A DNA stretch of 64,000 nt from Mesorhizobium sp. M7A.F.Ca.US.008.03.1.1 (GTDB lineage Bacteria; Pseudomonadota; Alphaproteobacteria; Rhizobiales; Rhizobiaceae): assembly GCF_003997495.1 (NCBI RefSeq), contig NZ_RZRU01000002.1, positions 124,001 through 188,000 on the forward strand. The letters are read 5' to 3'. A model generated the notes under the pieces. That model was not told the origin of the DNA. It was given only the letters and a program-made list of their open reading frames with translations, and ran no database searches. This document shows positions 15,023 through 22,725 of the stretch, in pieces (within the stretch, counting starts at the first letter, position 1; the number at the start of each line of letters is the position of its first letter). Made by a program: the position numbers and the translations under genes.

Positions 15023-17294
15023 CGACCCACAATCCCGCCGCGTAGGCCTCCAGCACCACGCGCTCGCCAGGATCGAGGATCAGATACTTTCCGGCGCCGC
15101 CGCCCTTGATCGTGTCGGTCCTGTCGGGATCGACATTCATGACATGGGTCGCGTGCACGGCGGCAAAACCGATCCGAAGGCCAGACACGGCAGGCGGCAG
15201 CGTATGCGTCCGCGCCGCGCCGGCGCCGTTGTTGTGGCAGAGTGCGCGGTTGTGAAGCCCTAACAGCGTTGTGTTGACGGTTAGATTGATCGGCACACTC
15301 GACGTCCCCTGCAAGCTGGGATTGTCGCCACCAATGAACCGGGTCACGATGCCGCCCGTGATGGAGCTGCCAGTGCCATCGCCAACCCATTCCGACATGT
15401 CGAAACCGTCGACAAGCATTTCGTCGATCACGCCGCCGGTGGTCACACGCAAGGCGATGCCAACGGAGGTGGAGTTCTTCAGAGCGATGTCCCTGAGACT
15501 GGCTTTGCGCAGCCTTTGGCCGGCGGAAAGGTTGAACCGGATGCCGTGCGACTGGGTGTTGCCCCTGATACCCGTCAGGCTAAGGCTCGCCGGGGTGACG
15601 CTGTTCGCAACCACCACGGCATCGGTCGAGCAATTCATCAGCGTGCCTGGGCCGATCGCAAGCGACGTCTGGTATGGCGCGGCGATTGCAGCCGTGGCGC
15701 CAGACGTGCCGCCCGTGATCGTCTCGCCAGCCGAGAAGATGCCGGACGAACCGCGCACATAGATGCGCCGGGTCACGCTGCTTACCGCTTTGGCGATCCC
15801 CGAGATCCCGCCGGTGATTGTTTCAGCGGCCTGGAATGTCCCGCTTGCCGGCAAGACGCGCAGCACATTGGCGAAGGAATCGACCAAGGTGCCTGTCGCG
15901 CCGGATGAACCGCCTGTCACCGTCTCACCGAGTTCATAGTCGACGGTTGAACCGGTGATGACGATTTCAAAATGTTGGAACCGCAGGGTTCCGGTCGAGC
16001 CAGACGTACCGCCGCTGACCGTTTCGCCAGTCGCAAACGATCCAACTTGCGAGTTGAGGGCGAACTGATATTCGCCGTTTGGCTCCAATTGCAGGGCGGT
16101 GTTGTAGCGATCGATGTACCAGTTATCGAGCCGGCCTGACTGAATCTGAACGCCGAACACGTTACCGGCAGAACTACCGGAGAGCCGGTTGCCGATTGCC
16201 TTGACATTCGAAATGACGATCTCGCTGTTGGCGTCAGTCGCGGCTACGCCTACCAGACAGTCATTCGCCACCACGTTAGTTATGATCCCTCGTGGATCTC
16301 GCGCACCGGTCATCTCCACCCAGATACCAGCGGAGGGACTGTCGAGATGTGCATCCGCGAAAACCCCGTCGACCAGCACGTCCGTGGTGTTTAGATTCCC
16401 CGTATAGGTCAACACGACACCGTCGCGTTTGCACTTCGCCGACCGGATGTTGCGCACGATCGGCTTGCGGACGCCGGCCACGTAAACCGTGTCGCCAAAC
16501 TCGCCGCCGGTTGGCGTGATGATGTTATAGCCGTCAATGTCCTCAATCGTCGGACTGTCGACACAGAGCGCCATAACACCGGCAAGGCCAAGATTGCGAA
16601 CCTTCACGCCGCGGATTGTCGGCCGCTTCCGGCGTGCACCAGTGGAGAGGCCTACGCGAATACCAATAGAAGCCTGGTAGCCGGCATGTGATCCACCATC
16701 GATCGTGAGGTCCCCGTCTATCAGGACGTCATCGGCAGCGATATCGATGACGGGATGGTGGCCGGTAACGGTACCGACTGGCGCACGCAGGATCAGGGCA
16801 GAGCCGCCCAGGCATTCGACGCGCTTCTTCGCTGTCGAGATCGTGTGGTTGCCGTCGGTCTGGTAGGAGCCGTCAATCAGCACATGCGGATAGCTGCCCG
16901 CGAGCAGTGCACTGATAGCAGCCGTGGCATTCGCACCGCCACCACGCGCCCCGAGCATTGATGCCGTCACCGGGGTTGAGGCGAGCGTATAGCCTGTCGT
17001 CGTCATGCCATCGCTCAGCGTGATCACCAAATCCCCGACATTCGTTCCATTCTTGCGGTACACAGCGCCGCTGCCTGCCACCTGAGAGCTGTCGTAGAAG
17101 GCGGTGCGGATATATGTGGGTGCTAATGGCGGGGAAAATGCCTCCGCCGTCGCCTTGGTCGCGAATTGCGGATCGAGCACGGTTGTCATGGCGCCCGTCG
17201 CTACGTCTGCAGCGGCCTGGGCCTGGTCGATGATGCCTTGCGCGGCTGCCTGGATATCCCCGACTGTGTCGTCGGACTGGTAGAACGACAGCAC
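14982..17294 (-). CDS. Phage tailspike-like protein, 5'-truncated
   Basis: Protein of at least 770 residues with a right-handed beta-helix core (short repeats such as VLIDGDLTIDGGSH, ITNVVANDCLVGVAATDANS) as in polysaccharide-degrading tailspikes. Four related segments lie at about residues 415-540: GETVSGGTSGSTGTL, GETVTGGSSGATGTL, AETITGGISG and GETITGGTSGATAA. The first usable start is GTG at 17294, but coding-like reading (FAFQTLNPVIGTDDI) continues upstream to a stop at 17355, so the true N-terminus that would attach to the virion is missing. Confidence 0.78.
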   Translation of the reverse strand: MLSFYQSDDTVGDIQAAAQGIIDQAQAAADVATGAMTTVLDPQFATKATAEAFSPPLAPTYIRTAFYDSSQVAGSGAVYRKNGTNVGDLVITLSDGMTTTGYTLASTPVTASMLGARGGGANATAAISALLAGSYPHVLIDGSYQTDGNHTISTAKKRVECLGGSALILRAPVGTVTGHHPVIDIAADDVLIDGDLTIDGGSHAGYQASIGIRVGLSTGARRKRPTIRGVKVRNLGLAGVMALCVDSPTIEDIDGYNIITPTGGEFGDTVYVAGVRKPIVRNIRSAKCKRDGVVLTYTGNLNTTDVLVDGVFADAHLDSPSAGIWVEMTGARDPRGIITNVVANDCLVGVAATDANSEIVISNVKAIGNRLSGSSAGNVFGVQIQSGRLDNWYIDRYNTALQLEPNGEYQFALNSQVGSFATGETVSGGTSGSTGTLRFQHFEIVITGSTVDYELGETVTGGSSGATGTLVDSFANVLRVLPASGTFQAAETITGGISGIAKAVSSVTRRIYVRGSSGIFSAGETITGGTSGATAAIAAPYQTSLAIGPGTLMNCSTDAVVVANSVTPASLSLTGIRGNTQSHGIRFNLSAGQRLRKASLRDIALKNSTSVGIALRVTTGGVIDEMLVDGFDMSEWVGDGTGSSITGGIVTRFIGGDNPSLQGTSSVPINLTVNTTLLGLHNRALCHNNGAGAARTHTLPPAVSGLRIGFAAVHATHVMNVDPDRTDTIKGGGAGKYLILDPGERVVLEAYAAGLWVVSSAIGWSGDFEA

Positions 17295-17529
17295 AATGTC
17301 ATCGGTTCCGATAACGGGGTTCAGCGTCTGGAAGGCAAAGCTGCCCTCACCCCGTCAACCGTTTTCTGAGAAAAAATTCCTAGTCCGTTCGAAACTCCCG
17401 CTCTGACCGACGCCGGCAAGCGCGTGAAACCCTGCTTTTGCCGGCGGCTGGTCATAAGCCTGCAGGTGTGAAATCATTAGCCGAAGCTCATGGAATGATT
17501 CCCGTCGCACGGCCTTGTGGGAGAGGACG

Positions 17530-17799
17530 ATGGACAGACCCGCCATGGCATCCGTGTTCAGGATGCGGCATGCACCAGCCACGCTTTCCGGCGTGCGCAG
17601 CACCGGTCAGGGTCAGGCCGATCCAGTCATCCGCGTGCGTTCGCTGGGCGAAGCCATCCGTTTCGTCGCCAACGCTTACCCCCAATATGACATCAGCGCC
17701 GTCGCCATCAGCTGCGGCGATCCTTCGGTCACGCGCCTTGGCAGTCTGGAGGTGAAGGTGCTGTGGCGCGAATATGGCGAGCGCCTGACGCAGGAATAG
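17530..17799 (+). CDS. Hypothetical protein, 89 aa
   Basis: Soluble protein of 89 residues; not recognised. An N-terminal basic, Ser/Ala-rich part precedes a compact region (IRVRSLGEAIRFVANAYPQY, then LGSLEVKVLWREYGERL) that looks like an alpha/beta fold. The start at 17530 is preceded by GAGAGGACG; an earlier ATG has no ribosome site. It lies just outside the prophage piece. Confidence 0.6.
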   Translation: MDRPAMASVFRMRHAPATLSGVRSTGQGQADPVIRVRSLGEAIRFVANAYPQYDISAVAISCGDPSVTRLGSLEVKVLWREYGERLTQE

Positions 17800-17875
17800 G
17801 CCGCTTCCGCGCGCCTTCCGGATCGGAAACGCCGCTGGCGCGTTTCAACTGCGACCAATGGAGGGAAAAAACGCC

Positions 17876-18181
17876 ATGAACGTCGCCAACCTGCAACTCG
17901 AAGGCCTGCTCATGGCCGTCGCATCGATCAATCATGTCCTGGTTCGAAAAGGCATACTGACGGCCGAGGAGATCGACATCGCCTTGCGCAAGGCCGAGGC
18001 CAGCGAAACCAGCCAGGAGCGATCCGAAGGCATGTCGGCGTCCAGCCGCGACGCCGTCAACTTTCCGATACGGCTGCTGGAACTCGCCAACCAGTGCCAG
18101 CCGGAGGCCGACATGCCCTCCTTTTCAAAACTGGCCCGGATGGTCGGCAAGGTGAAGGAACCCTACAACGACCAGCTGTGA
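17876..18181 (+). CDS. Hypothetical protein, 101 aa
   Basis: Soluble, mostly helical protein of 101 residues. The N-terminal 45 residues (LQLEGLLMAVASINHVLVRK and LTAEEIDIALRKAEA) form two amphipathic helices, as in small rhizobial proteins of unknown role, followed by a polar linker and a short C-terminal helix. GGAGGG lies 11 bases before the chosen ATG; an in-frame ATG at 17858 overlaps this ribosome site and is less likely. Confidence 0.6.
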   Translation: MNVANLQLEGLLMAVASINHVLVRKGILTAEEIDIALRKAEASETSQERSEGMSASSRDAVNFPIRLLELANQCQPEADMPSFSKLARMVGKVKEPYNDQL

Positions 18182-18232
18182 GGGTGCCGGCGGGCGGGCG
18201 GACGTGCTTCGCGGTGGCCGGCCGGCCTCGCC

Positions 18233-18661
18233 TCAAGCCCTGCCCGGCCATCCCAGGTTGAGCGAAAGCACCTTGCCCGGTCCATGCACCGCCGCGAACA
18301 GCAATCCTGCCATGAACGAAAAATGGTCGATGAAGAAGCCGAACTCGGCCTGGTTGCCGGCCCAATGGCTGGGTCCGTGAAAGGCAAGGGCGAGGAACAG
18401 CACATAGGCGGCGGCGACCAGGGCGGCCTGCGAGAAGAAGGCGCCGGTCAGGAAGCAGAGCACCAGCGCGACTTCCAGCATCGCAGCGCACCAGGCCAGG
18501 AACAGCGGAAACGGAAAGCCGGCGGCGGCGATATAGCCGGAGGTGGCCGCCATGCCCATGAATTTGAAGGTCACGGCCATCAGGAAGACGCCGGCGAAGA
18601 TCAGCCGGGCGATGAGAATGGCCGCGGTCTGCCACGGCGATCGAATGATTTGCGACGACAT
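18233..18661 (-). CDS. DoxX family membrane protein
   Basis: Membrane protein of 142 residues with four hydrophobic segments, the topology of the DoxX/DoxD family (subunits or relatives of quinone-linked oxidoreductases). Family features include LIARLIFAGVFLMAVTFKFM near the N-terminus and the amphipathic FFIDHFSFMAGLLFAAVHGP near the C-terminus. The true substrate of most bacterial DoxX proteins is unknown. It is a single gene. Confidence 0.82.
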   Translation of the reverse strand: MSSQIIRSPWQTAAILIARLIFAGVFLMAVTFKFMGMAATSGYIAAAGFPFPLFLAWCAAMLEVALVLCFLTGAFFSQAALVAAAYVLFLALAFHGPSHWAGNQAEFGFFIDHFSFMAGLLFAAVHGPGKVLSLNLGWPGRA

Positions 18662-18862
18662 GCTCGTTCTCCAGCTTTGCAGGTTGCTCGCTCCTAGGAC
18701 GCGCGACGGGCGCCAGGTCCGACACGCCAGGCCAATTTTTCTCGACAGGGCGCTCGCCGCGGGTCGAAGGAGGCTTCGAAGCCTCGCACCGCGCCGGCAA
18801 AGAGCGATTTTCGGTTTGCCGGCCGACGGTATATTGTTGCTCGCTCAAAGGGGGAGACGGAC

Positions 18863-19039
18863 ATGGCCAAGGCCTTGACCATCGGCGCACCGCAGCATCC
18901 GGCGATGAGCACCGCCTACGAACAGGAATGCAGAGATATGCTGGCTCCGCATCTCGACGCCCTGCTCCGCAAGGTCGAGGCCGCCGGTTGGGACCGCGGG
19001 CAGGCCGCCTCGGCGCTCATCTCGCCGCGATGCGGCTGA
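18863..19039 (+). CDS. Small hypothetical protein, 58 aa
   Basis: Short soluble protein beginning MAKALTIGAPQHPAMSTAYE, then an acidic helix-forming stretch (LAPHLDALLRKVEAAGWDRG) and ending SALISPRCG before TGA at 19037. A strong ribosome site GGGGGAGAC precedes the ATG by 4 bases, and the helix composition is protein-like. It is divergent from doxX. Not recognised; the call rests on ribosome site and composition. Confidence 0.5.
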   Translation: MAKALTIGAPQHPAMSTAYEQECRDMLAPHLDALLRKVEAAGWDRGQAASALISPRCG

Positions 19040-19545
19040 AGCCGGCCTGACGACGCGCCGGCCCGAACAGCTTTCCGGCGCATCGTGCGATTGAAACTTG
19101 TTGGTAATCACGGAAGTGATATTGTTAGCCGGGGCTAATGCAGCGGTGTGCCGGTGCAGCGATTTTGGGTGGGCTGAAATTTGCGAACAAACGTCAGGTT
19201 TGGGGCGATATCTCATGGCGTGGGGTCTGCGACGCTGGAATGCAGCGGCTGCGGCGGCGCTGGCCAGGTCTTCCAATGTCCGCGCTGGACGAGTTCCAAC
19301 GGCCATTGCTGCCCTGCCGGCACCCACCGGCGCGGCTGCCCCGGCCGCAGCGCGGCATGCTCCGAATGTGACGGCGACCACGCTGCCGACGCCGACCCCA
19401 TGCGGCCATCGGCCTGATACAGGCCGTTTGCAGGCCTGGCCATGTCGTCTGGTGGAACCGGCGGCGCCGATCTGTGTTATGTCGTGCTGATCGCGGGCGC
19501 CGAAGATTTTGCGCGTTTCCCCGACAACAGAAAGCGAGGCCTGAG
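19040..19545. other. Long region with no secure gene
   Basis: About 500 bases between the 58-residue gene and the DUF3606 gene. The only coding-like signal is a Cys-rich plus-strand frame at 19181-19417 (listed separately). No terminator, repeat or RNA gene was recognised. Confidence 0.4.
19181..19417 (+). CDS. Possible Cys-rich zinc-binding small protein
   Basis: Frame of 78 residues with LECSGCGGAGQVFQCPRW, GHCCPAGTHRRGCPG and SAACSECDGD: CxxCxGxG-type and CPxG/CxxCxG motifs like the zinc-binding centre of DnaJ. No ribosome site is visible and the last 15 residues lose the pattern, so it could be a damaged gene or a chance frame. Kept as a low-confidence candidate because clustering of six or more Cys in spaced pairs is unlikely by accident. 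Confidence 0.3.
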   Translation: MRTNVRFGAISHGVGSATLECSGCGGAGQVFQCPRWTSSNGHCCPAGTHRRGCPGRSAACSECDGDHAADADPMRPSA

Positions 19546-19725
19546 ATGGCTGACGACAAGTCGAAGACGAAACAGGACCGCAAGCTGGTCTCGAGCGAAG
19601 AGCCCTACGAGGTTGCCGCCTTTGCCCGCAAATACGGCATTCCGCCAAGCGAGGCACAGACCATCATCAAGCGCTACGGACCCTCGCGCAAGAAGCTCGA
19701 CGCCCATATGGCAGCCCGCGGCTAG
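19546..19725 (+). CDS. DUF3606 domain small protein
   Basis: Protein of 59 residues matching the DUF3606 pattern: charged start (ADDKSKTKQDRKLVSSEE), then PYEVAAFARKYGIPPSEAQT and IIKRYGPSRKKLDAHMA. It looks like a small helix-turn-helix-like fold with unknown role; members are frequent in rhizobia and often stress-linked. The ATG is preceded by AGCGAGG. Confidence 0.75.
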   Translation: MADDKSKTKQDRKLVSSEEPYEVAAFARKYGIPPSEAQTIIKRYGPSRKKLDAHMAARG

Positions 19726-19809
19726 TCGCCCGAAAGTGGATTTCGGTTTGGGAGAACGAAACGACACGCATGAAGCGGGTCGTGCGCGTCCGTTCGGACG
19801 CGGCACGCT

Positions 19810-19914
19810 TTAGGGCCGAAACCATTTCGCCCGGGCGGCGTTGAAGATGCTGCGGGCCGCGTCAACCGGGCCTGGTGGTACGGTGAACAGGATGTCTTTT
19901 TCCCGGTTTCTCAT
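19810..19914 (-). CDS. Possible very small protein, 34 aa
   Basis: Frame MRNREKDILFTVPPGPVDAA followed by a helix ending AARAKWFRP. Composition is protein-like, but the ribosome site is weak (AGG directly before the ATG). It is divergent from the GFA-family gene. Low confidence. Confidence 0.25.
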   Translation of the reverse strand: MRNREKDILFTVPPGPVDAARSIFNAARAKWFRP

Positions 19915-19986
19915 CCTGGCCAACGAAACGGCAGACGAGCATCTGTCCCACCCGGCCCGCAGCGCCACGCATTGAGGGAGGTCGTC

Positions 19987-20430
19987 TTGTCCGACACCAT
20001 ACGCAGGACCGGCAGCTGCCTGTGCGGCGGCGTGCAGTTCCAGGTCAGCGGCGCGCCGTTGCGCGTCGGCCTGTGCCATTGCAAGGATTGCCGCAAGGCC
20101 GGCGGTTCGGTCTATTCGGCCTTTGCCATCTGGCCGCGCGAGGCCTTCGAGACCACCGGCCTCGTCAGCTCCTATGGCACGCGCAGCTTTTGCCCGACAT
20201 GCGGCGGCCGCGTCGCCTGGGTCGACGACAACGAGGCCGAGGTGGCGATCGGCAGCCTCGACATCGCGCCCACCGATCTCGTGCCCGAATATGAGTTGTG
20301 GACCTCCAGGCGCGAGACCTGGCTGCACCCTCTGCCCGGCACCGAACAGTTCGAGCACGACCGCCCAGCGGCCCACGACGCTGAAGCGCCGATACCGAGA
20401 TCGCTGTCGGACATCGACGCTGAGATTTGA
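19987..20430 (+). CDS. GFA (CENP-V/glutathione-dependent formaldehyde-activating) family protein
   Basis: Zinc-binding protein of 147 residues of the GFA family, some members of which catalyse S-hydroxymethylglutathione formation; most are uncharacterised. Zinc ligands are visible: GSCLCGGVQF, LCHCKDCRKAGG and FCPTCGGRVAW. The start is taken as TTG at 19987 because GAGGGAGGTCGTC lies in front at proper spacing; there is no suitable ATG. Two DUF982 genes follow about 95 bases downstream on the same strand. Confidence 0.85.
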   Translation: MSDTIRRTGSCLCGGVQFQVSGAPLRVGLCHCKDCRKAGGSVYSAFAIWPREAFETTGLVSSYGTRSFCPTCGGRVAWVDDNEAEVAIGSLDIAPTDLVPEYELWTSRRETWLHPLPGTEQFEHDRPAAHDAEAPIPRSLSDIDAEI

Positions 20431-20524
20431 TCTCTGGGCAAGGGAACCCTGCCCTGCCGCCGACGTTACCGGATGCCTCTCACGCATGTCGCCCGGCGAC
20501 TTGCGGCAATCATGGAGACGACCG

Positions 20525-20761
20525 TTGAACGACAAGATGTTTCCCCGCCCCATCAGGCTGAAATTCGCGCCTGAGCGCGAGCGCACCATCCGCAGCGCCT
20601 GGGAAGGCCTGGAATGCCTCGGCGACTGGCCGGCTGGCCAGGGACGGCGCTATCGGGCGGCGTTGCGCAGCTGCCGCGATGCGCTGGATGGCTGGACGCC
20701 GCCGGAAAAAGCGATGCGGGCGGTGATCGACGCCGCGCGCGAAGCGAAACTCCTCCAGTAG
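20525..20761 (+). CDS. DUF982 family small protein
   Basis: Protein of 78 residues of the DUF982 family: IRSAWEGLECLGDWPAGQGR (family Trp and PxxxG block), YRAALRSCRDALDGW and AMRAVIDAAREAKLL. The start is TTG at 20525 with GGAG nine bases before; an in-frame ATG at 20537 is the alternative. It forms a tandem with a second DUF982 gene 14 bases downstream. Confidence 0.7.
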   Translation: MNDKMFPRPIRLKFAPERERTIRSAWEGLECLGDWPAGQGRRYRAALRSCRDALDGWTPPEKAMRAVIDAAREAKLLQ

Positions 20762-20775
20762 TTGGAAAACAGGAC

Positions 20776-21021
20776 ATGTCCGAGCTCATTTTGCCCACAC
20801 CGATGCGGATCAAGCCGCATGGGTCGGACACGATCCGCGACGTCGCCACGCTCAAGGATGCCAGCGAGATCCTGATCGACTGGCCGCAGGCCAAGCGCGG
20901 CCCGTTCTACCAGGCGGCGCGTGAGAAGGTCGAAGCCGCCTTGGAAACCAAGGCAGGTGCAGCCGAGGCACAGGAAGCGTTCGCAGCGCTCTGCAGCCAC
21001 TCCGGCGTCTTGGTTCGATAG
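20776..21021 (+). CDS. DUF982 family small protein
   Basis: Protein of 81 residues, second of a tandem DUF982 pair. Family features are TLKDASEILIDWPQAKRGPF (Trp and Gly-Pro-Phe/Tyr block), YQAAREKVEAALE and a shortened end AFAALCSHSGVLVR. It differs clearly from its neighbour, so the tandem is not a recent duplication. A strong terminator follows. Confidence 0.72.
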   Translation: MSELILPTPMRIKPHGSDTIRDVATLKDASEILIDWPQAKRGPFYQAAREKVEAALETKAGAAEAQEAFAALCSHSGVLVR

Positions 21022-21036
21022 CGGTTTCCATCAAAA

Positions 21037-21069
21037 GAAGCAGGCGGGGCATCGCCCCTCGCCTGCTTC
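21037..21069. terminator. Bidirectional rho-independent terminator
   Basis: GAAGCAGGCG (21037-21046) pairs with CGCCTGCTTC (21060-21069), and the inside GGGC/GCCC pairs as well. It lies between convergent genes ending at 21021 (plus) and 21106 (minus). Confidence 0.75.
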
Positions 21070-21105
21070 GTGCAAATCGGTCTGGATTCCGGACAATCGA
21101 TCCGA

Positions 21106-21240
21106 TTATTCCGCCGGTAGCTCGCCCTGTACGACCGGGTGAGAGGTTTCGAAGCCAAAACTCTTCGGCGCCAGCAAAATCAACGCTATCACGATGGCAA
21201 TCGAAGCAAGCAACGTGGCCGTGGTCGCAATATCTCTCAC
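21106..21240 (-). CDS. Small single-helix membrane protein, 44 aa
   Basis: Very small protein starting with GTG at 21240, preceded by GGAGAG. It has one membrane helix (LLASIAIVIALILLAPKS) and a polar tail ending in HPVVQGELPAE. Size, ribosome site and the terminator just downstream support expression. No function can be given. Confidence 0.55.
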   Translation of the reverse strand: MRDIATTATLLASIAIVIALILLAPKSFGFETSHPVVQGELPAE

Positions 21241-21330
21241 GATAATCTCTCCAATTCCAAGTCGTGAGAAAAACGCTCCCGAGAAACCGCGGTTCCATTA
21301 GCTTGTGCGATAATACCAACGAGCTGGCGT

Positions 21331-21639
21331 TTATTGTTTCGGCGGCTGGGGCGGCACTTCACCAGGCTTGATCACCGGCGTCTTGCCTTCGTCAGGGGCC
21401 GGCGCCGCCATGCCCTGGTCGCCCGTCGGGGGCGGTTTCAGCACGCCGCCGCAGTCGTTGAGCTTCGCCGTCAAATTGCCGTCATCGGCTTGCTGTCCAG
21501 GCTGCTGTTTTGCCCCTTGCCCGGTCTGAGCCCTGCATTTGTCTGCCTGTGGCGCCTGGCTGTCGTTCTGCTGCTGGGCCGCGGCCGGCACTGCCAGCGC
21601 CAGCATAAGGCCGAATGGCATGATGGCGAGAGTTCTCAT
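21331..21639 (-). CDS. Small secreted Pro/Gln-rich protein
   Basis: Exported protein of 102 residues. Residues 1-21 form a signal peptide (MRTLAIMPFGLMLALAVPAA, AQ cut). The mature part is Gln-rich, has two Cys (DKCRAQ and NDCGGV) and ends in a Pro-rich tail (IKPGEVPPQPPKQ). A GAAGGAGGC ribosome site precedes the start. Rhizobial genomes hold many such proteins; function unknown. It is divergent from the dehalogenase-like gene. Confidence 0.72.
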   Translation of the reverse strand: MRTLAIMPFGLMLALAVPAAAQQQNDSQAPQADKCRAQTGQGAKQQPGQQADDGNLTAKLNDCGGVLKPPPTGDQGMAAPAPDEGKTPVIKPGEVPPQPPKQ

Positions 21640-21786
21640 CGCCGCCTCCTTCTTTCTTTCACGGGTCGCCCGCGGCGACCTTCCCTTCACAGGGACAACG
21701 CCTGTCGATGAAAAAGGTTGGCCGCCTCGCCGGGCGGCATTGCAACCAAATCCGTTTGCCGGCCGTTGCGCGTGCCGGAGGCGATC

Positions 21787-22725
21787 ATGTTCGAAGGTTT
21801 TCAAGGCGCGGAAATCGACACTGGCGAGGCCGGCATATTCTGCCAGCGTGCCGGCGGCGGGCCGCCATTGCTGTTGCTGCACGGCTTTCCGCAGACGCAT
21901 CTGATGTGGCGCGACATCGCGCCCGCTCTGGCCAGCCGGTTCAGCGTCGTCTGCGCCGATTTGCGCGGCTATGGCGGCAGTTCCTGTCCGGCGTCCACTC
22001 CGAGCCACGCACCCTATGCCAAGCGCGCCATGGCGGACGATTTGGTGCGGATGATGGAGAAGCTGGGGTTCAGCAGCTTCATGGTCGCCGGCCATGATCG
22101 CGGCGGGCGTGTCGCCTACCGCATGGCGCTCGACCATCCCGACAGCATCGACATGCTCGCCGTTCTCGACATCGTGCCGACCGCCGATGCCTGGGACCGG
22201 GCCGACGCCAGGCTGGCGCTGGGCTATTGGCCGTGGTCGCTGCTGGCGCAGCCCGAGCCGTTGCCGGAAAAGATCTTGTCCGGAGCAGCCGAGGCGATCG
22301 TCGACAATGCGCTCAACGGCTGGGGCTCGTCGCCATCGGCCTTTCCAGCCGAAGTGCGTCAGGCCTATGTCGAGGCCTTGCGTGCGCCTTCCCACGCCCA
22401 TGCCATCTGCGAGGAATATCGGGCGGCAGCCACGCTCGACCGCGAGCACGACCATGCCGACAAGGCAGCCGGCCGGCGCATCCGTTGCCCGCTACTGGCG
22501 CTATGGAGCGGTCAGGGCGCGTTGGCGGATTGGTATGCCGGCGAAGGCGGGCCGCTGGCGCTGTGGCGCGGCTGGGCCGACGATGTGCGCGGCCAGACGA
22601 TGCCGGGCGGACACTTCTTTCCCGAGGAGAACCCGACGCGGACGGCCGATCTGCTGGACGGCTTCTTCGGTGAAACCAGTCACGGCATCTCCCGGCGATC
22701 GGAATTACCTTCGCCCTCCCCTTGA
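21787..22725 (+). CDS. Alpha/beta hydrolase, haloacetate dehalogenase-like
   Basis: Alpha/beta hydrolase of 312 residues closest in pattern to fluoroacetate/haloacetate dehalogenases. Visible are the oxyanion-hole HGFPQTHLMW, the nucleophile elbow GHDRGGR with Asp104 and Arg105/Arg108 (carboxylate-binding arginines in that family), Asp128 in VLDIVPT, and the catalytic His in GGHFFPEENP. An Asp nucleophile instead of Ser argues for dehalogenase or epoxide-hydrolase chemistry. The start at 21787 begins just before the fold. Its last 21 bases overlap the convergent mgtC-like gene. Confidence 0.82.
   Translation: MFEGFQGAEIDTGEAGIFCQRAGGGPPLLLLHGFPQTHLMWRDIAPALASRFSVVCADLRGYGGSSCPASTPSHAPYAKRAMADDLVRMMEKLGFSSFMVAGHDRGGRVAYRMALDHPDSIDMLAVLDIVPTADAWDRADARLALGYWPWSLLAQPEPLPEKILSGAAEAIVDNALNGWGSSPSAFPAEVRQAYVEALRAPSHAHAICEEYRAAATLDREHDHADKAAGRRIRCPLLALWSGQGALADWYAGEGGPLALWRGWADDVRGQTMPGGHFFPEENPTRTADLLDGFFGETSHGISRRSELPSPSP

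Larger units (their letters stand above)
10785..17355 (-). mobile_element. Degraded prophage segment with lysis genes and tailspike
   Basis: Minus-strand order is tailspike (truncated at its 5' end), then GH108 endolysin, two-helix holin-like protein, a one-helix protein overlapping a small lipoprotein (spanin-like), and a membrane protein. This is the usual end of a late phage operon. No capsid, terminase, tail tube, integrase or repressor gene is present. A plus-strand block of three genes (12685-15022) is lodged between tailspike and endolysin. The boundaries are approximate: the right one is the stop codon at 17355 where tailspike-like reading ends. Confidence 0.7.
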
